Source: Ensifer sp. IC3342 (GTDB lineage: Bacteria; Pseudomonadota; Alphaproteobacteria; Rhizobiales; Rhizobiaceae). From it: a DNA stretch of 64,000 nt. The notes under the pieces were generated by a model. It did not search any database. It worked only from the letters and a program-made list of their open reading frames with translations, and was not told the DNA's origin. Numbering within the stretch: position 1 is the first letter of the stretch; each line of letters opens with the position of its first letter. A program made the position numbers and the translations under genes. The DNA lies in the NCBI RefSeq assembly GCF_020193655.1, contig NZ_JADYVE010000004.1, forward strand, positions 310,001-374,000, in the 5' to 3' direction. Shown in pieces: positions 27,517-35,411 of the stretch.

Positions 27517-28302
27517 TCAGAGATCGGTGGGCAAGTCGCTTCCGAGCCATTTCTGCGAAATGGCGTTCAACGAACCATCGGCCTTGGCGGCGGCAATGAT
27601 ACCGTTGACCTTTTCGAGCAGCGCGGGCTGCTCCTTGCTGAGGCCGATGTAGCAGGGCGAATTCTTGATGAGGAATTTTAGCTCCGGCCGCTTCGGCGGG
27701 TTCTTGGCGAGAATGGCCGCGGCAACGACGTTACCGGTCGCAACCGCTTCGACCTGTCCGGAAAGGAAAGCGGAAATCGTCCCGTTGTTGTCTTCATAGC
27801 GCTTGATGACCGTGTCGGTCGGCGCGATCTTCGTCAGTTCCAAATCCTCGACGGCGCCGCGCGTGACGCCGACCACTTTGCCGGCGAGTTCCTCCGGTTT
27901 CGCGGCGGCGAATTCGGCAGGCCCGAAAACGCCGTTGAAGAACGGCGCATAGGCGATCGAGAAATCGATCACCTTTTCGCGCTCAGGATTCTTGCCGAGG
28001 CTGGAAATCACCAGATCGACCTTGTTGGTCTGGAGGTATGGAATCCGGTTAGCGCTGGTGACCGGTACGAGTTCGACCGTCACGCCCAGTTTCTCGGCGA
28101 TCAGATTGGCCATGTCGATATCGTAGCCGACCGGCGCCATGTCTGGTCCCACACTGCCGAAGGGCGGGAAATCCTGGGGAACCGCGACGCGCAGCGCGCC
28201 GCGCGCGGTGATATCTCCGAGTGCATCGGCGTGGACAATCGAACCAAAGCCGACGGCGACGGACAGCGCCGCCATGGCAACGAAAAGTCTTCTTTTCAAC
28301 AT
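27517..28302 (-). CDS. Amino-acid ABC transporter periplasmic binding protein
   Basis: 261-residue family 3 solute-binding protein with a signal peptide (LFVAMAALSVAVGFGSIVHA). Landmarks include LRVAVPQDFPPFGSVGPDMAPVGYDIDMANLIAEKLG near residue 36, VDLVISSLGKNPEREKVIDFS and VGVTRGAVEDLEL. The ligand is not predictable beyond polar amino acid or a derivative. First gene of the transport operon; the GntR gene ends 20 bases upstream. Confidence 0.92.
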   Translation of the reverse strand: MLKRRLFVAMAALSVAVGFGSIVHADALGDITARGALRVAVPQDFPPFGSVGPDMAPVGYDIDMANLIAEKLGVTVELVPVTSANRIPYLQTNKVDLVISSLGKNPEREKVIDFSIAYAPFFNGVFGPAEFAAAKPEELAGKVVGVTRGAVEDLELTKIAPTDTVIKRYEDNNGTISAFLSGQVEAVATGNVVAAAILAKNPPKRPELKFLIKNSPCYIGLSKEQPALLEKVNGIIAAAKADGSLNAISQKWLGSDLPTDL

Positions 28303-28321
28303 CGAGTCATTTCTCCTTTGT

Positions 28322-29056
28322 TTAGGGTTTGGCTTTGCGCGACGCCTTCGAAGACGAGGCGAGGGTCTGGGGAGGAAGCGAAAGGGAACGTCTGAGATCG
28401 GCGAGCGGGTCGGGGCGCCTCGTGAGGTCCAGCCCGGTCTCCACCTCGTCGAGATGCTCGACGGAAAGCGATGCCGCCTTCAGGAAGTCGCCCGCCTCCA
28501 TCGCCGCAACTATGCGGCAATGGCCGAGATGGGACTGCATGGCGTGAAAATCGCTCTGGTAGAGCATCGAAATCAGGATCGTGCGCGCAGTCAGATCGCG
28601 AAGGATATCGACGAGAATGGCATTGCCGGCGAGTTCGGCGATGCGGATGTGGAAGTCGCCCATCAGGCAGGTCAGGCGCTGCCGGTCGCCGGCGGCAATT
28701 GCCGCCTTCTCCTCGGCGAGATGGGCGTTGAGGATTGTGCGGCCGGTTTCCGTCAGGCGGTCCATAGTGCGCAGGAGCCCGGCCTCGATGACGCGGCGCG
28801 CCCCGTAGACCGTCATCGCCTCGTCTGCAGAGGGCTCCACCACGAACCAGCCGCGCCGCGGGCTGACATTGACGATGCCGCGCGCCTCCAGCCGCATCAT
28901 CGCCTCGCGCACGCGAGTGCGTGAAACGTCAAAAAGCGCGGCGAGCTGGTTTTCGCTCAGTCGCGTGCCGGGACGGATGCGGGCGGAGAGAATGGCGGAG
29001 ACGATAGCCTCGTCGATGCCATTCTGTGCGGTCTGTTGTGGCGACAAATCTTGCAT
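28322..29056 (-). CDS. GntR-family regulator, FCD subfamily
   Basis: 244 residues: N-terminal winged HTH (IRPGTRLSENQLAALFDVSRTRVREAMMRLEARGIVNVSPRRGWFV, about residues 25-70) and a C-terminal FCD helical domain with likely metal-binding Asp and His residues (GDFHIRIAEL, SDFHAMQSHLGHCRIVAAM). It precedes the amino-acid transporter genes in the same direction, so it probably controls them. ATG 29056 (MQDLSPQQ) is preferred over an in-frame TTG three codons upstream. Confidence 0.88.
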   Translation of the reverse strand: MQDLSPQQTAQNGIDEAIVSAILSARIRPGTRLSENQLAALFDVSRTRVREAMMRLEARGIVNVSPRRGWFVVEPSADEAMTVYGARRVIEAGLLRTMDRLTETGRTILNAHLAEEKAAIAAGDRQRLTCLMGDFHIRIAELAGNAILVDILRDLTARTILISMLYQSDFHAMQSHLGHCRIVAAMEAGDFLKAASLSVEHLDEVETGLDLTRRPDPLADLRRSLSLPPQTLASSSKASRKAKP

Positions 29057-29306
29057 ACAAGGCAAGCAAGCAAGCGTCGTGCCAACTTTATACTCTTATT
29101 CTTTCAAGTGGTTAGCCGCAGGTCGCGGCAAATATGGCGAGTGAGCATGCAATGGGAATCTAAGTTGCGCGTCTTTTCATCAGCCGTGGTCGATGATCGT
29201 TCCGCAGCCGGACCGCCCGCGACCTTAATCCGTACAGCCATGTCGACCGGCGCGAGCTGCCGCCGACATGGAGCGTGGCGCCATGACGAGCCGCCGGACG
29301 GCGCGC

Positions 29307-30062
29307 TCAGTGGGCCGTGTAGGCGCCATCCACGAGATGGACGCTTCCGGTGATGAAGCTCGCCTGCTCGGACAGGAGGAAGCAAACTAGGGACGCCACC
29401 TCTTCCGGCTTGCCGCGCCTTGCCATTGGCTGCAGCGACATCATGCGCCGGGTGCTCGCGATGTCTGCATGCTCCGACAGGAGCGGCGTTTCGATCCAAC
29501 CGGGGCCGACGGCATTGATGCGGATGCCCATCCGCGCATATTCGATCGCAGCGACCTTCGTCAGCCCGACAATCCCGTGCTTGGCCGCGGTATAGGCGGC
29601 TGCGGTTGGCAGGCCGACCGAGCCGAGAATGGAAGACATATTGACGATCGCGCCGCCGCCCTCGGCCAGCATGGCGGCGATCTCGTGCTTCATGCAGTAA
29701 AAGACGCCATTCAGGTTGACGTTCATCACTTTGTGCCACTCGTCGAGTGGATAGTCGGCCGTCGTTTTGCGGATGCCGTCGATGCCGGCGTTATTGACCG
29801 CCAGATGCAGGCCGCCGCATTTTTCGACGGCGAACTTCACCAGGTTTTCCACAGCTTCGACATCGGCGACGTCGACGGCGAAGTCATGAGCCTTGCCGCC
29901 ATGCGAACGAATCTCCGCGGTGATTCGGCGCGCCGCGTCAGCGTCCAGGTCGGCAACGATAACCTCGGCCCCCTCGCTACCGAGTTGCAGGGAAACAGCC
30001 GCGCCAATTCCGGAACCCGCACCGGTCACGATCGCAACCTTCCCCTCGAAGCCAAGTTTCAT
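29307..30062 (-). CDS. Short-chain dehydrogenase/reductase
   Basis: 251-residue classical SDR. The NAD(P) site VTGAGSGIGAAVSLQLG is near residue 11, NNAGIDG near residue 88 and the catalytic YTAAKHGIVGL (Tyr and Lys) near residue 155. It is preceded by its own start MKLGFEGKVA at 30062 rather than the longer frame from 30116. It reads in the same direction as the GntR regulator and transporter, 250 bases upstream; a shared substrate is possible but unproven. Confidence 0.88.
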   Translation of the reverse strand: MKLGFEGKVAIVTGAGSGIGAAVSLQLGSEGAEVIVADLDADAARRITAEIRSHGGKAHDFAVDVADVEAVENLVKFAVEKCGGLHLAVNNAGIDGIRKTTADYPLDEWHKVMNVNLNGVFYCMKHEIAAMLAEGGGAIVNMSSILGSVGLPTAAAYTAAKHGIVGLTKVAAIEYARMGIRINAVGPGWIETPLLSEHADIASTRRMMSLQPMARRGKPEEVASLVCFLLSEQASFITGSVHLVDGAYTAH

Positions 30063-30504
30063 TTGTCTATCCCTGTTGTCGTGCCCCGACCTAATCGAGC
30101 GGGCACAGCGCCGCAAGACGTTTCACAAGCCGTGAAGAGCGGCATCCACTTCAACGGCCCGAAAATCCTGGCAAGCTCGCGAGAAACGCCTGTTGTTCCC
30201 GCTCCTGTTCATTCGCCGAACTACATCGCTGTGCGCCTTATCAGACGCACAAAGGGCGCTGTAGCACTTTGAATTGCTGCATGTTTCATCCTCAAATCGG
30301 CTACGATCTAAGGAAACATGCAGTGGGCGCTGTTACAGATATACCACGCTTGCCCCACATATGCTTTGGCCCGCAAGCAAAGATGTAGTCCAATCCAACT
30401 TTCTATCGTCTCCAGCCGTCTTAATCGACGGGCAAGACTTGGCCGCCGCGCGCCGCAGTGTTAAAGACGAATCCGGGGCGCACCGATTTGCTCAGCAGGT
30501 AAAG
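30063..30504. other. Intergenic stretch holding a RIME-like repeat
   Basis: About 440 bases between divergent genes (SDR and L,D-transpeptidase). The only structured part is the repeat at 30221-30323. The rest presumably contains both promoters. Confidence 0.4.
30221..30323 (-). repeat. RIME-like two-palindrome element, copy 4 (inverted)
   Basis: CTACATCGCTGTGCGCCTTA, TCAGACGCACAAAGGGCGCT and GTAGCACTTTGAATTGCTGC lead into ATGTTTCATCC and the closing AAGGAAACATGCAG. Same order as copy 2, inverted relative to copies 1, 5 and 6. Confidence 0.72.
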
Positions 30505-31101
30505 ATGGACAATGACCAAATTACGCGCCGGATGCTCGTTCTGAGCGGTCTGGCTCTGTTGACCTCTGGATGTAGTTCAACCTGGCAAGGAATGGGGGTG
30601 CCCGTTCCATCCATGTTCGGAAACTCCTCCGGCATCGATCCGCGCTACCGGAGGCGGCATGTCCGCTACGAGGGATACGAAGCGCCCGGAACGATCGTCG
30701 TCGACACGAATCAGCGTTACCTTTATGCGATCGAAGAGGGCGGCTGGGCGACTCGCTACGGGATCGGCGTCGGAGAAGAGGGCCTCACGATGAAAGGCAA
30801 GGCGGTCGTCGGTCGCAAGGCGGAATGGCCCTCGTGGACACCGACAGCCTCCATGATCAAACGCAAGCCGCACCTGGCGCAATATGCAGGCGGGGTCTCC
30901 GGCGGACCGCACAATCCACTTGGCGCGTCCGCCCTTTATCTCTACCGCGGCGGGCAGGACACCATGTTCCGCGTGCACGGAACGAACGAACCGTGGACGA
31001 TCGGCCACGCGGTTTCGAACGGCTGCATCCGCTTGACGAACGAAGATATCGTCGACCTCTACAGCCGCACGCCGGTAGGCACGGAGGTACTGATCATCTG
31101 A
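30505..31101 (+). CDS. L,D-transpeptidase (YkuD) lipoprotein
   Basis: 198 residues. The N-terminus MLVLSGLALLTSGC is a lipoprotein or Tat-like signal (RRM precedes it). The YkuD domain covers most of the protein, with catalytic motif HGTNEPWTIGHAVSNGCIRLTNEDIVDLY near residues 153-182 carrying the nucleophile Cys and its His. It forms 3-3 peptidoglycan cross-links or attaches proteins to peptidoglycan. Start ATG 30505; the much longer frame from 30274 begins inside a repeat. Confidence 0.9.
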   Translation: MDNDQITRRMLVLSGLALLTSGCSSTWQGMGVPVPSMFGNSSGIDPRYRRRHVRYEGYEAPGTIVVDTNQRYLYAIEEGGWATRYGIGVGEEGLTMKGKAVVGRKAEWPSWTPTASMIKRKPHLAQYAGGVSGGPHNPLGASALYLYRGGQDTMFRVHGTNEPWTIGHAVSNGCIRLTNEDIVDLYSRTPVGTEVLII

Positions 31102-31291
31102 TGGTGTTTCCCCTCAATTTTCGGTATAAATAATGAAGCTGTGTGTTTTTGGGACACCGTTGAAAGTTCGGCAACGACAAACCGAATGGCAACTGTGTCC
31201 TTTCTGCACTAGGCCGAGTCGCAAATCGCCACTATTACTTCAAATGTTGCCTTCGATAACCCATTCCGAGTATTGAGGAAAGGACTTCTTG

Positions 31292-31429
31292 ATGAGCAGA
31301 ATTCTAATCGTGATGATTGCGTTGTTTTCGGTCGCCAGCCTGAGCGCTTGCGGGACGATTGGCAAAGGCAAGGGGAAGGCCCCGCCACCGGCAGCAGCGC
31401 CGGTAGAACCGGCACCGGTTTATAAGTAA
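31292..31429 (+). CDS. 45-residue lipoprotein
   Basis: A short gene, MSRILIVMIALFSVASLSAC then GTIGKGKGKAPPPAAAPVEP and APVYK, with a lipobox LSAC at residues 16-19 and a Pro/Ala-rich tail. AGGAAAGGA stands before the ATG and a strong hairpin follows the stop. Small proline-rich lipoproteins of this kind are common in rhizobia without known function. Confidence 0.75.
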   Translation: MSRILIVMIALFSVASLSACGTIGKGKGKAPPPAAAPVEPAPVYK

Positions 31430-31442
31430 ATTTGAACTTTGC

Positions 31443-31478
31443 GCGGGGAGGGTCTCGCGACCCTTCCCACGCTTTCTA
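31443..31478 (+). terminator. Hairpin after the 45-aa lipoprotein
   Basis: GGGAGGGTC-TCGC-GACCCTTCCC, a GC-rich stem with one bulged T, extended by outer GCG/CGC and followed by TTTCTATT. It lies 14 bases after the lipoprotein stop. Confidence 0.65.
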
Positions 31479-31582
31479 TTCATGGCCACACCGGCTTAGG
31501 ATCTACAGCGCGGAAGCTACAGACTCAGACGAGTTGGCTTTCAACATTGCGCTCATCAGAGCTCGGGAGATAGAGCGTAGTA

Positions 31583-32173
31583 ATGACGCTTATACGAGGT
31601 CGTATATCGCTTGTGGTCTTGCTCGCAATGGCCACTGCAGCATGTCAAACTGAAGACAAGGCTCCCCAACCGCGTTTTGTTTCGAGTATCGACGCCACCG
31701 CGGCGCGAACCGCCGGAAAGTCTCAGCGGAGAGACTACGGCTATTTTATCGAATTCCGCTCCCGCTACGCGCTCAGCTATGGTCACTCCTATGTGATATT
31801 CGGGCGCACGAATAAGTCTGGAGCAATGATCAACCCAGAGGTTGCAGGACTTGCGCCGGCTACGAACGATACCGCACCCTACGTCATGGGCCATTTCCTG
31901 CCCGTTCCGGCCGAGACCGGGGCCAGCGACGGCGACCTGGAAGAAGAATACAGGTCGGCAAGTTGGCGCGTTCTGCTGACGGAAGCCGAGTACCAGGAAG
32001 TCGTCGCGAACATTCGCAAGCTCAAAGCGAAGTCCCGGCTCTGGCATGCGTCGCTCTACAACTGCAACGCCTTCGTGGCGGAGATTGCCCGTTCCATGGG
32101 GTATAAGACACCCGGCATCTGGCTCAGGCCGCAAGAATTCATTACAAAGCTTCGGGAGATGAACGGCGGGTGA
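31583..32173 (+). CDS. Uncharacterised lipoprotein with HSYVIFGR and YNCNAF motifs
   Basis: 196 residues. The N-terminus ends VVLLAMATAACQ, a lipobox. The mature part contains RYALSYGHSYVIFGRTN near residue 62 and LWHASLYNCNAFVAEIARSMG near residue 153. An invariant-looking His early and a Cys in NCNxF late recall permuted papain-like/LRAT-type folds, but this is a motif impression only. No sequence-based function is claimed. Single gene. Confidence 0.65.
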   Translation: MTLIRGRISLVVLLAMATAACQTEDKAPQPRFVSSIDATAARTAGKSQRRDYGYFIEFRSRYALSYGHSYVIFGRTNKSGAMINPEVAGLAPATNDTAPYVMGHFLPVPAETGASDGDLEEEYRSASWRVLLTEAEYQEVVANIRKLKAKSRLWHASLYNCNAFVAEIARSMGYKTPGIWLRPQEFITKLREMNGG

Positions 32174-32315
32174 GCGCAATCGGTGCTCGCCGCCGCTTGT
32201 CCGACGGTCGGATCGTCCGATCGTAGCACTTTCATCGGTCGGAGCGGAGTTATATGGCCACATGTTTGACAGCCGTTGCGATGGCCGCGATCGCAGCGAG
32301 GCTTGGTGAGCTAGC

Positions 32316-32909
32316 GTGAACATAACGGTCGCTTCCGTCGGCGAAATCATCTGGGTGCTCGGCATCATCGCCTGGTACTTCATTCGGCGTCCTTATGAAC
32401 GTCGGGCCAAGCGCGTGCGGGTCGTCAGCAACCGCCGCTCGCTTTCCGAGACCGTCGGGCTTGCAGCGGCGCTGCTCGGCCTTGCGATCGTTCCCGGTTT
32501 TTATGTCGCCACCGGCAAGCCCGAGGCTGCCGACTATCCAGCACACGCATGGGCGGTCGTCCTCGGCGCCTTGATCTTTGCCATGGCGATGTGGGTCTTT
32601 CGCAGAACCCATAAGGAGCTCGGTCGCAACTGGTCCATTTCGCTGGAGATTCGCGACAAGCACGAGCTGATTTGCCGCGGACCCTATGCCCTCGTCCGTC
32701 ACCCCATGTACACGTCCTTCCTGTTGATGGGCGTCGGTCAGGCCTTTCTGCTGTCGAACTGGGTGGCCGGCCTCGCGGGCCTGGTAGGCTTTGCCGTCCT
32801 CTTTTTCCTGAGAGTGGACAAGGAGGAGCGCATGATGCTGGAAATATTTGGGTCGCAGTACCGCGACTATATGGACAGGACCAAGCGAATTATCCCCTAT
32901 CTTTACTAG
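32316..32909 (+). CDS. Isoprenylcysteine carboxyl methyltransferase (ICMT)-family membrane protein
   Basis: 197 residues with about four to five membrane spans and the ICMT/PEMT C-terminal core: LGRNWSISLEIRDKHELICRGPYALVRHPMYTSFLLMGVG near residue 110, then KEERMMLEIFGSQYRDYM. This core binds SAM. Bacteria lack prenylated CaaX proteins, so the substrate is unknown and may be a lipid or small molecule. GTG start with GGTGAG upstream. First of three tightly spaced genes with a lone E2-type acyltransferase domain and an SDR. Confidence 0.82.
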   Translation: MNITVASVGEIIWVLGIIAWYFIRRPYERRAKRVRVVSNRRSLSETVGLAAALLGLAIVPGFYVATGKPEAADYPAHAWAVVLGALIFAMAMWVFRRTHKELGRNWSISLEIRDKHELICRGPYALVRHPMYTSFLLMGVGQAFLLSNWVAGLAGLVGFAVLFFLRVDKEERMMLEIFGSQYRDYMDRTKRIIPYLY

Positions 32910-32916
32910 AGGTGGC

Positions 32917-33705
32917 ATGATGCGAGGCCGAGCCCTCAAGCTTTCGGCGGCACGACGCCTTGTCGGGGATCTGATGAGATTTTCGATTGGCGTGCCACGG
33001 GTCACGGTGCAGCGCCAGATGAACCTTGGCGGTCTGCAAAAAGCGAGATTGGCAGAGCCAAGCCGACCGTCCTGGACAGTGCTTTTCCTGAAGGGATACG
33101 CTCTTCTCTCCAAGGAGACGCCGGAGCTTCGCCGCGCCTACGTCAAATTTCCGAGACCCCAGCTCTACGAATATCCGGGAAGCGTCGCCTCGATCGCGCA
33201 CGAGCGCGAATATGAAGGCGAACGGGTCGTGCTCTTGAGCACCATCAAGACACCGGAGCAGCGTTCGATCGCCGAATTGGGGGCGCTGATCCAGTCGGCG
33301 CGATCGCGTCCGGTCCTTGAGATCAAGCAGTTCCGTCGCGCTTTGAAGCTCGCCCGCGCACCGGCGCCGATAAGGTGGCTGCTCATGTGGCTTGGCCTCA
33401 ATATCGGGCGCCAGCGCGGGCGCCATTTCGGCACCTTCCAGCTATCGGTCTATTCTGGCCTCGGTGCGGAGTCGCTCAATCCCCTGACGCCGCTTACGAC
33501 GATCTTCAATTACGGTCCGATCAGCGAGGATGGATTGGTGACCGTCCGCATCCACTATGACCACAGGGTCATGGACGGCGCCAATGTCGCGCGGGCGCTG
33601 GAGCGGTTCGAGAAGATCCTGAACGGCGAAGTCGCCGATGAAGTGGCAGGCCTTTCCGAGAGGGGAACCACCCCTAATGCCGCCGCATCGGGATCAGCCG
33701 CATGA
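32917..33705 (+). CDS. Stand-alone 2-oxoacid dehydrogenase acyltransferase (E2 catalytic) domain protein
   Basis: 262 residues resembling the catalytic domain of dihydrolipoamide acyltransferases, with the CAT-like active-site block RIHYDHRVMDGANVARALERFEKIL near residue 210 (His and Asp of HRxxDG). No lipoyl domain and no E1/E3-binding domain are present, so it cannot act in a normal dehydrogenase complex. It starts 7 bases after the ICMT gene and overlaps the SDR gene by four bases. Probably uses a free acyl carrier; the acyl group is unknown. Confidence 0.78.
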   Translation: MMRGRALKLSAARRLVGDLMRFSIGVPRVTVQRQMNLGGLQKARLAEPSRPSWTVLFLKGYALLSKETPELRRAYVKFPRPQLYEYPGSVASIAHEREYEGERVVLLSTIKTPEQRSIAELGALIQSARSRPVLEIKQFRRALKLARAPAPIRWLLMWLGLNIGRQRGRHFGTFQLSVYSGLGAESLNPLTPLTTIFNYGPISEDGLVTVRIHYDHRVMDGANVARALERFEKILNGEVADEVAGLSERGTTPNAAASGSAA

Positions 33706-34589
33706 CCTCAAGCCAAGAGTTTCGGCCAGCCGTCGTAGTGGTCGGCGCTTCGCGCGGCCTCGGCAAGGCGATCGCCGAGGCTGCCGCAAGGGACGGCGCC
33801 ACCATCGTCCTGGTCGCGCGTTCGGCAGAAGGCCTGGAGGCGGTCGCGGCCGCCGTGCGGAAGGCGGGCGGCGAGGCATTTACGCTTGCTCTGGATCTTA
33901 TGGCCGACGATGCGGCGGCGCGTCTCGAAGACTTCCTGTCCAATGAGGGGCTGATATGCGACGTTCTCGTCAACAGCGCCGGCTACGGCCTGCGCGGCGG
34001 GGCTGCGACACTGCCGCTCGACGAACAAATCGGGATGGTCGACCTCAATATCCGCGTCGTGACCGAGCTCACGCTCCGTTTCCTGCCGGGAATGGTCGCG
34101 CGCGGCAGGGGCGGCGTGATCAATCTCGGCTCCGTCGCGAGCTTCACGCCCGGGCCGTTCATGGCCCTGTACTATGCGAGCAAGGGCTTCGTCCGTTCCT
34201 TTTCGGAGGCGCTGCATCAGGAGGTGCGCCCGGCCGGCGTAACCGTCACCTGCGTCGCCCCGGGGCCGGTGTCGACGGAGTTCCTCGAAAAATCGGGCGC
34301 CAACAGGGCGGCGCTGTTCAAGATCCTGCCCAAAGTGGATTCGGAATATGTGGCCGAACGCGCCTGGCGCGGATTCAAGGCGGGCCGACGTCTCGTGATC
34401 CCAGGCGTCTCCGCCAGGCTGGCGATCCTTCTCGCCGGATTCTTGCCGTCCGCGGCCCTCCTGCCCCTGATCGGCCGCCTGCAACTGCGCGGCAATGATC
34501 CCTGTCCTTGCGGTTCGGGCAAGACGTTCAAGAGCTGCTGTCGTGCCGGCCGATCGCAACGGCATGCGCGGTCCGAAACGAAGGCCTGA
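33702..34589 (+). CDS. SDR-family oxidoreductase with C-terminal SEC-C zinc motif
   Basis: 295 residues. Residues 1-260 form a short-chain dehydrogenase (VVGASRGLGKAIAEAAARDGA, NSAGYGLRGG, catalytic YYASKGFVRSF). The last 35 residues carry GNDPCPCGSGKTFKSCCRAG, the SEC-C zinc-binding motif named from SecA. The fusion is unusual and may recruit ribosomes or other proteins. The ATG overlaps the preceding stop (ATGA). Confidence 0.85.
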   Translation: MTSSQEFRPAVVVVGASRGLGKAIAEAAARDGATIVLVARSAEGLEAVAAAVRKAGGEAFTLALDLMADDAAARLEDFLSNEGLICDVLVNSAGYGLRGGAATLPLDEQIGMVDLNIRVVTELTLRFLPGMVARGRGGVINLGSVASFTPGPFMALYYASKGFVRSFSEALHQEVRPAGVTVTCVAPGPVSTEFLEKSGANRAALFKILPKVDSEYVAERAWRGFKAGRRLVIPGVSARLAILLAGFLPSAALLPLIGRLQLRGNDPCPCGSGKTFKSCCRAGRSQRHARSETKA

Positions 34590-34620
34590 TTGTCGACGCT
34601 GCGAAGGCGGCTTTTCTCGC

Positions 34621-35025
34621 CTACGCCGGTGGCGTGATCAGCACGAGCGACGGGAAATAGGTTCGGTACCGGCCGATATCACGGGTCAGCAACGGGATCT
34701 GGCTGACCGCGGCGTGCGCACCGATGAAGAAATCGGGCAAGACGCCGGTCCTTGACCCTCCCGCCCGTCGATACTGCGTAAAGACCTTGGCTGCCAGAAA
34801 AAGAGCCGATCGAGGCGTCGGCGTCATCTCGAGCCCGGCCTCGTCGAGAAATGCGTCAAGGTTCTCGATCCGATCGTATCGAACCGACAACTCTGCGTAA
34901 ATCGTATCGTTGATCAGCAGGGGGCCGGCGAGGCTTGCCGCTTCAAGCTGTGCAATCGACCAATCTGCCCACTTGACGTCATCCGTGACAATGTCCAGTA
35001 AGACGTTGGTGTCGACGAGCGTCAT
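34621..35025 (-). CDS. vapC: VapC-type PIN-domain toxin
   Basis: 134-residue PIN ribonuclease toxin. The acidic metal-binding positions are visible: Asp5 in LVDTNVLLDIV, Glu near residue 45 in INDTIYAELSVRY, Asp near residue 98 in LPDFFIGAHA and Asp near residue 115 in LLTRDIGRY. VapC toxins usually cut tRNA or rRNA. Its start overlaps the antitoxin stop by four bases. Confidence 0.9.
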   Translation of the reverse strand: MTLVDTNVLLDIVTDDVKWADWSIAQLEAASLAGPLLINDTIYAELSVRYDRIENLDAFLDEAGLEMTPTPRSALFLAAKVFTQYRRAGGSRTGVLPDFFIGAHAAVSQIPLLTRDIGRYRTYFPSLVLITPPA

Positions 35026-35255
35026 GCCTCACCGCGCGTCAACGCCATGATGGCGTCCGTGTCGAGCCCCCTGCCTGCGTGACCGCGCAACTTTGCAAAG
35101 CGGCTCGCCGGTTGTTTCTTGTCGGCACGCGTCAGCACGATGCTCCCATCGGCGGCACGGCGAAAGTCGACCTTGCTGCCGGGGCCGATCCCCAACAGAT
35201 CACGGACAGGCTTCGGAATCGTCACTTGGCCTTTCGCTGTGACCGTCGTCGTCAT
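35022..35255 (-). CDS. vapB: VapB-type AbrB-family antitoxin
   Basis: 77 residues with an N-terminal AbrB/MazE swapped-hairpin DNA-binding domain (VTAKGQVTIPKPVRDLLGIGPGSKVDFRRAADGSIVL, residues 5-41) and a C-terminal toxin-neutralizing tail. It precedes vapC and probably represses the operon through the palindrome at 35267-35296. Confidence 0.9.
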   Translation of the reverse strand: MTTTVTAKGQVTIPKPVRDLLGIGPGSKVDFRRAADGSIVLTRADKKQPASRFAKLRGHAGRGLDTDAIMALTRGEA

Positions 35256-35266
35256 CTGGGCACCTC

Positions 35267-35296
35267 GGTAATACTCGTTGTCCTTAAAGTATTACC
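35267..35296. promoter_or_regulatory. vapBC operator, GGTAATACT/AGTATTACC
   Basis: Perfect 9-base inverted arms separated by 12 bases (35267-35275 and 35288-35296), starting 12 bases upstream of the vapB ATG. Such a dyad is what AbrB-type antitoxins bind, alone or with VapC, for autorepression. Confidence 0.75.
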
Positions 35297-35411
35297 CCGA
35301 TGAGCAGATTTCAAGCAATCGCGTATGCGCTGTTTCGAGGCTATGCGCCCGGCGAGACAGTAATTCGGAAAGGACCTCTGATCGCTACGTCCTCGAGATG
35401 AGGCCTTAGCA

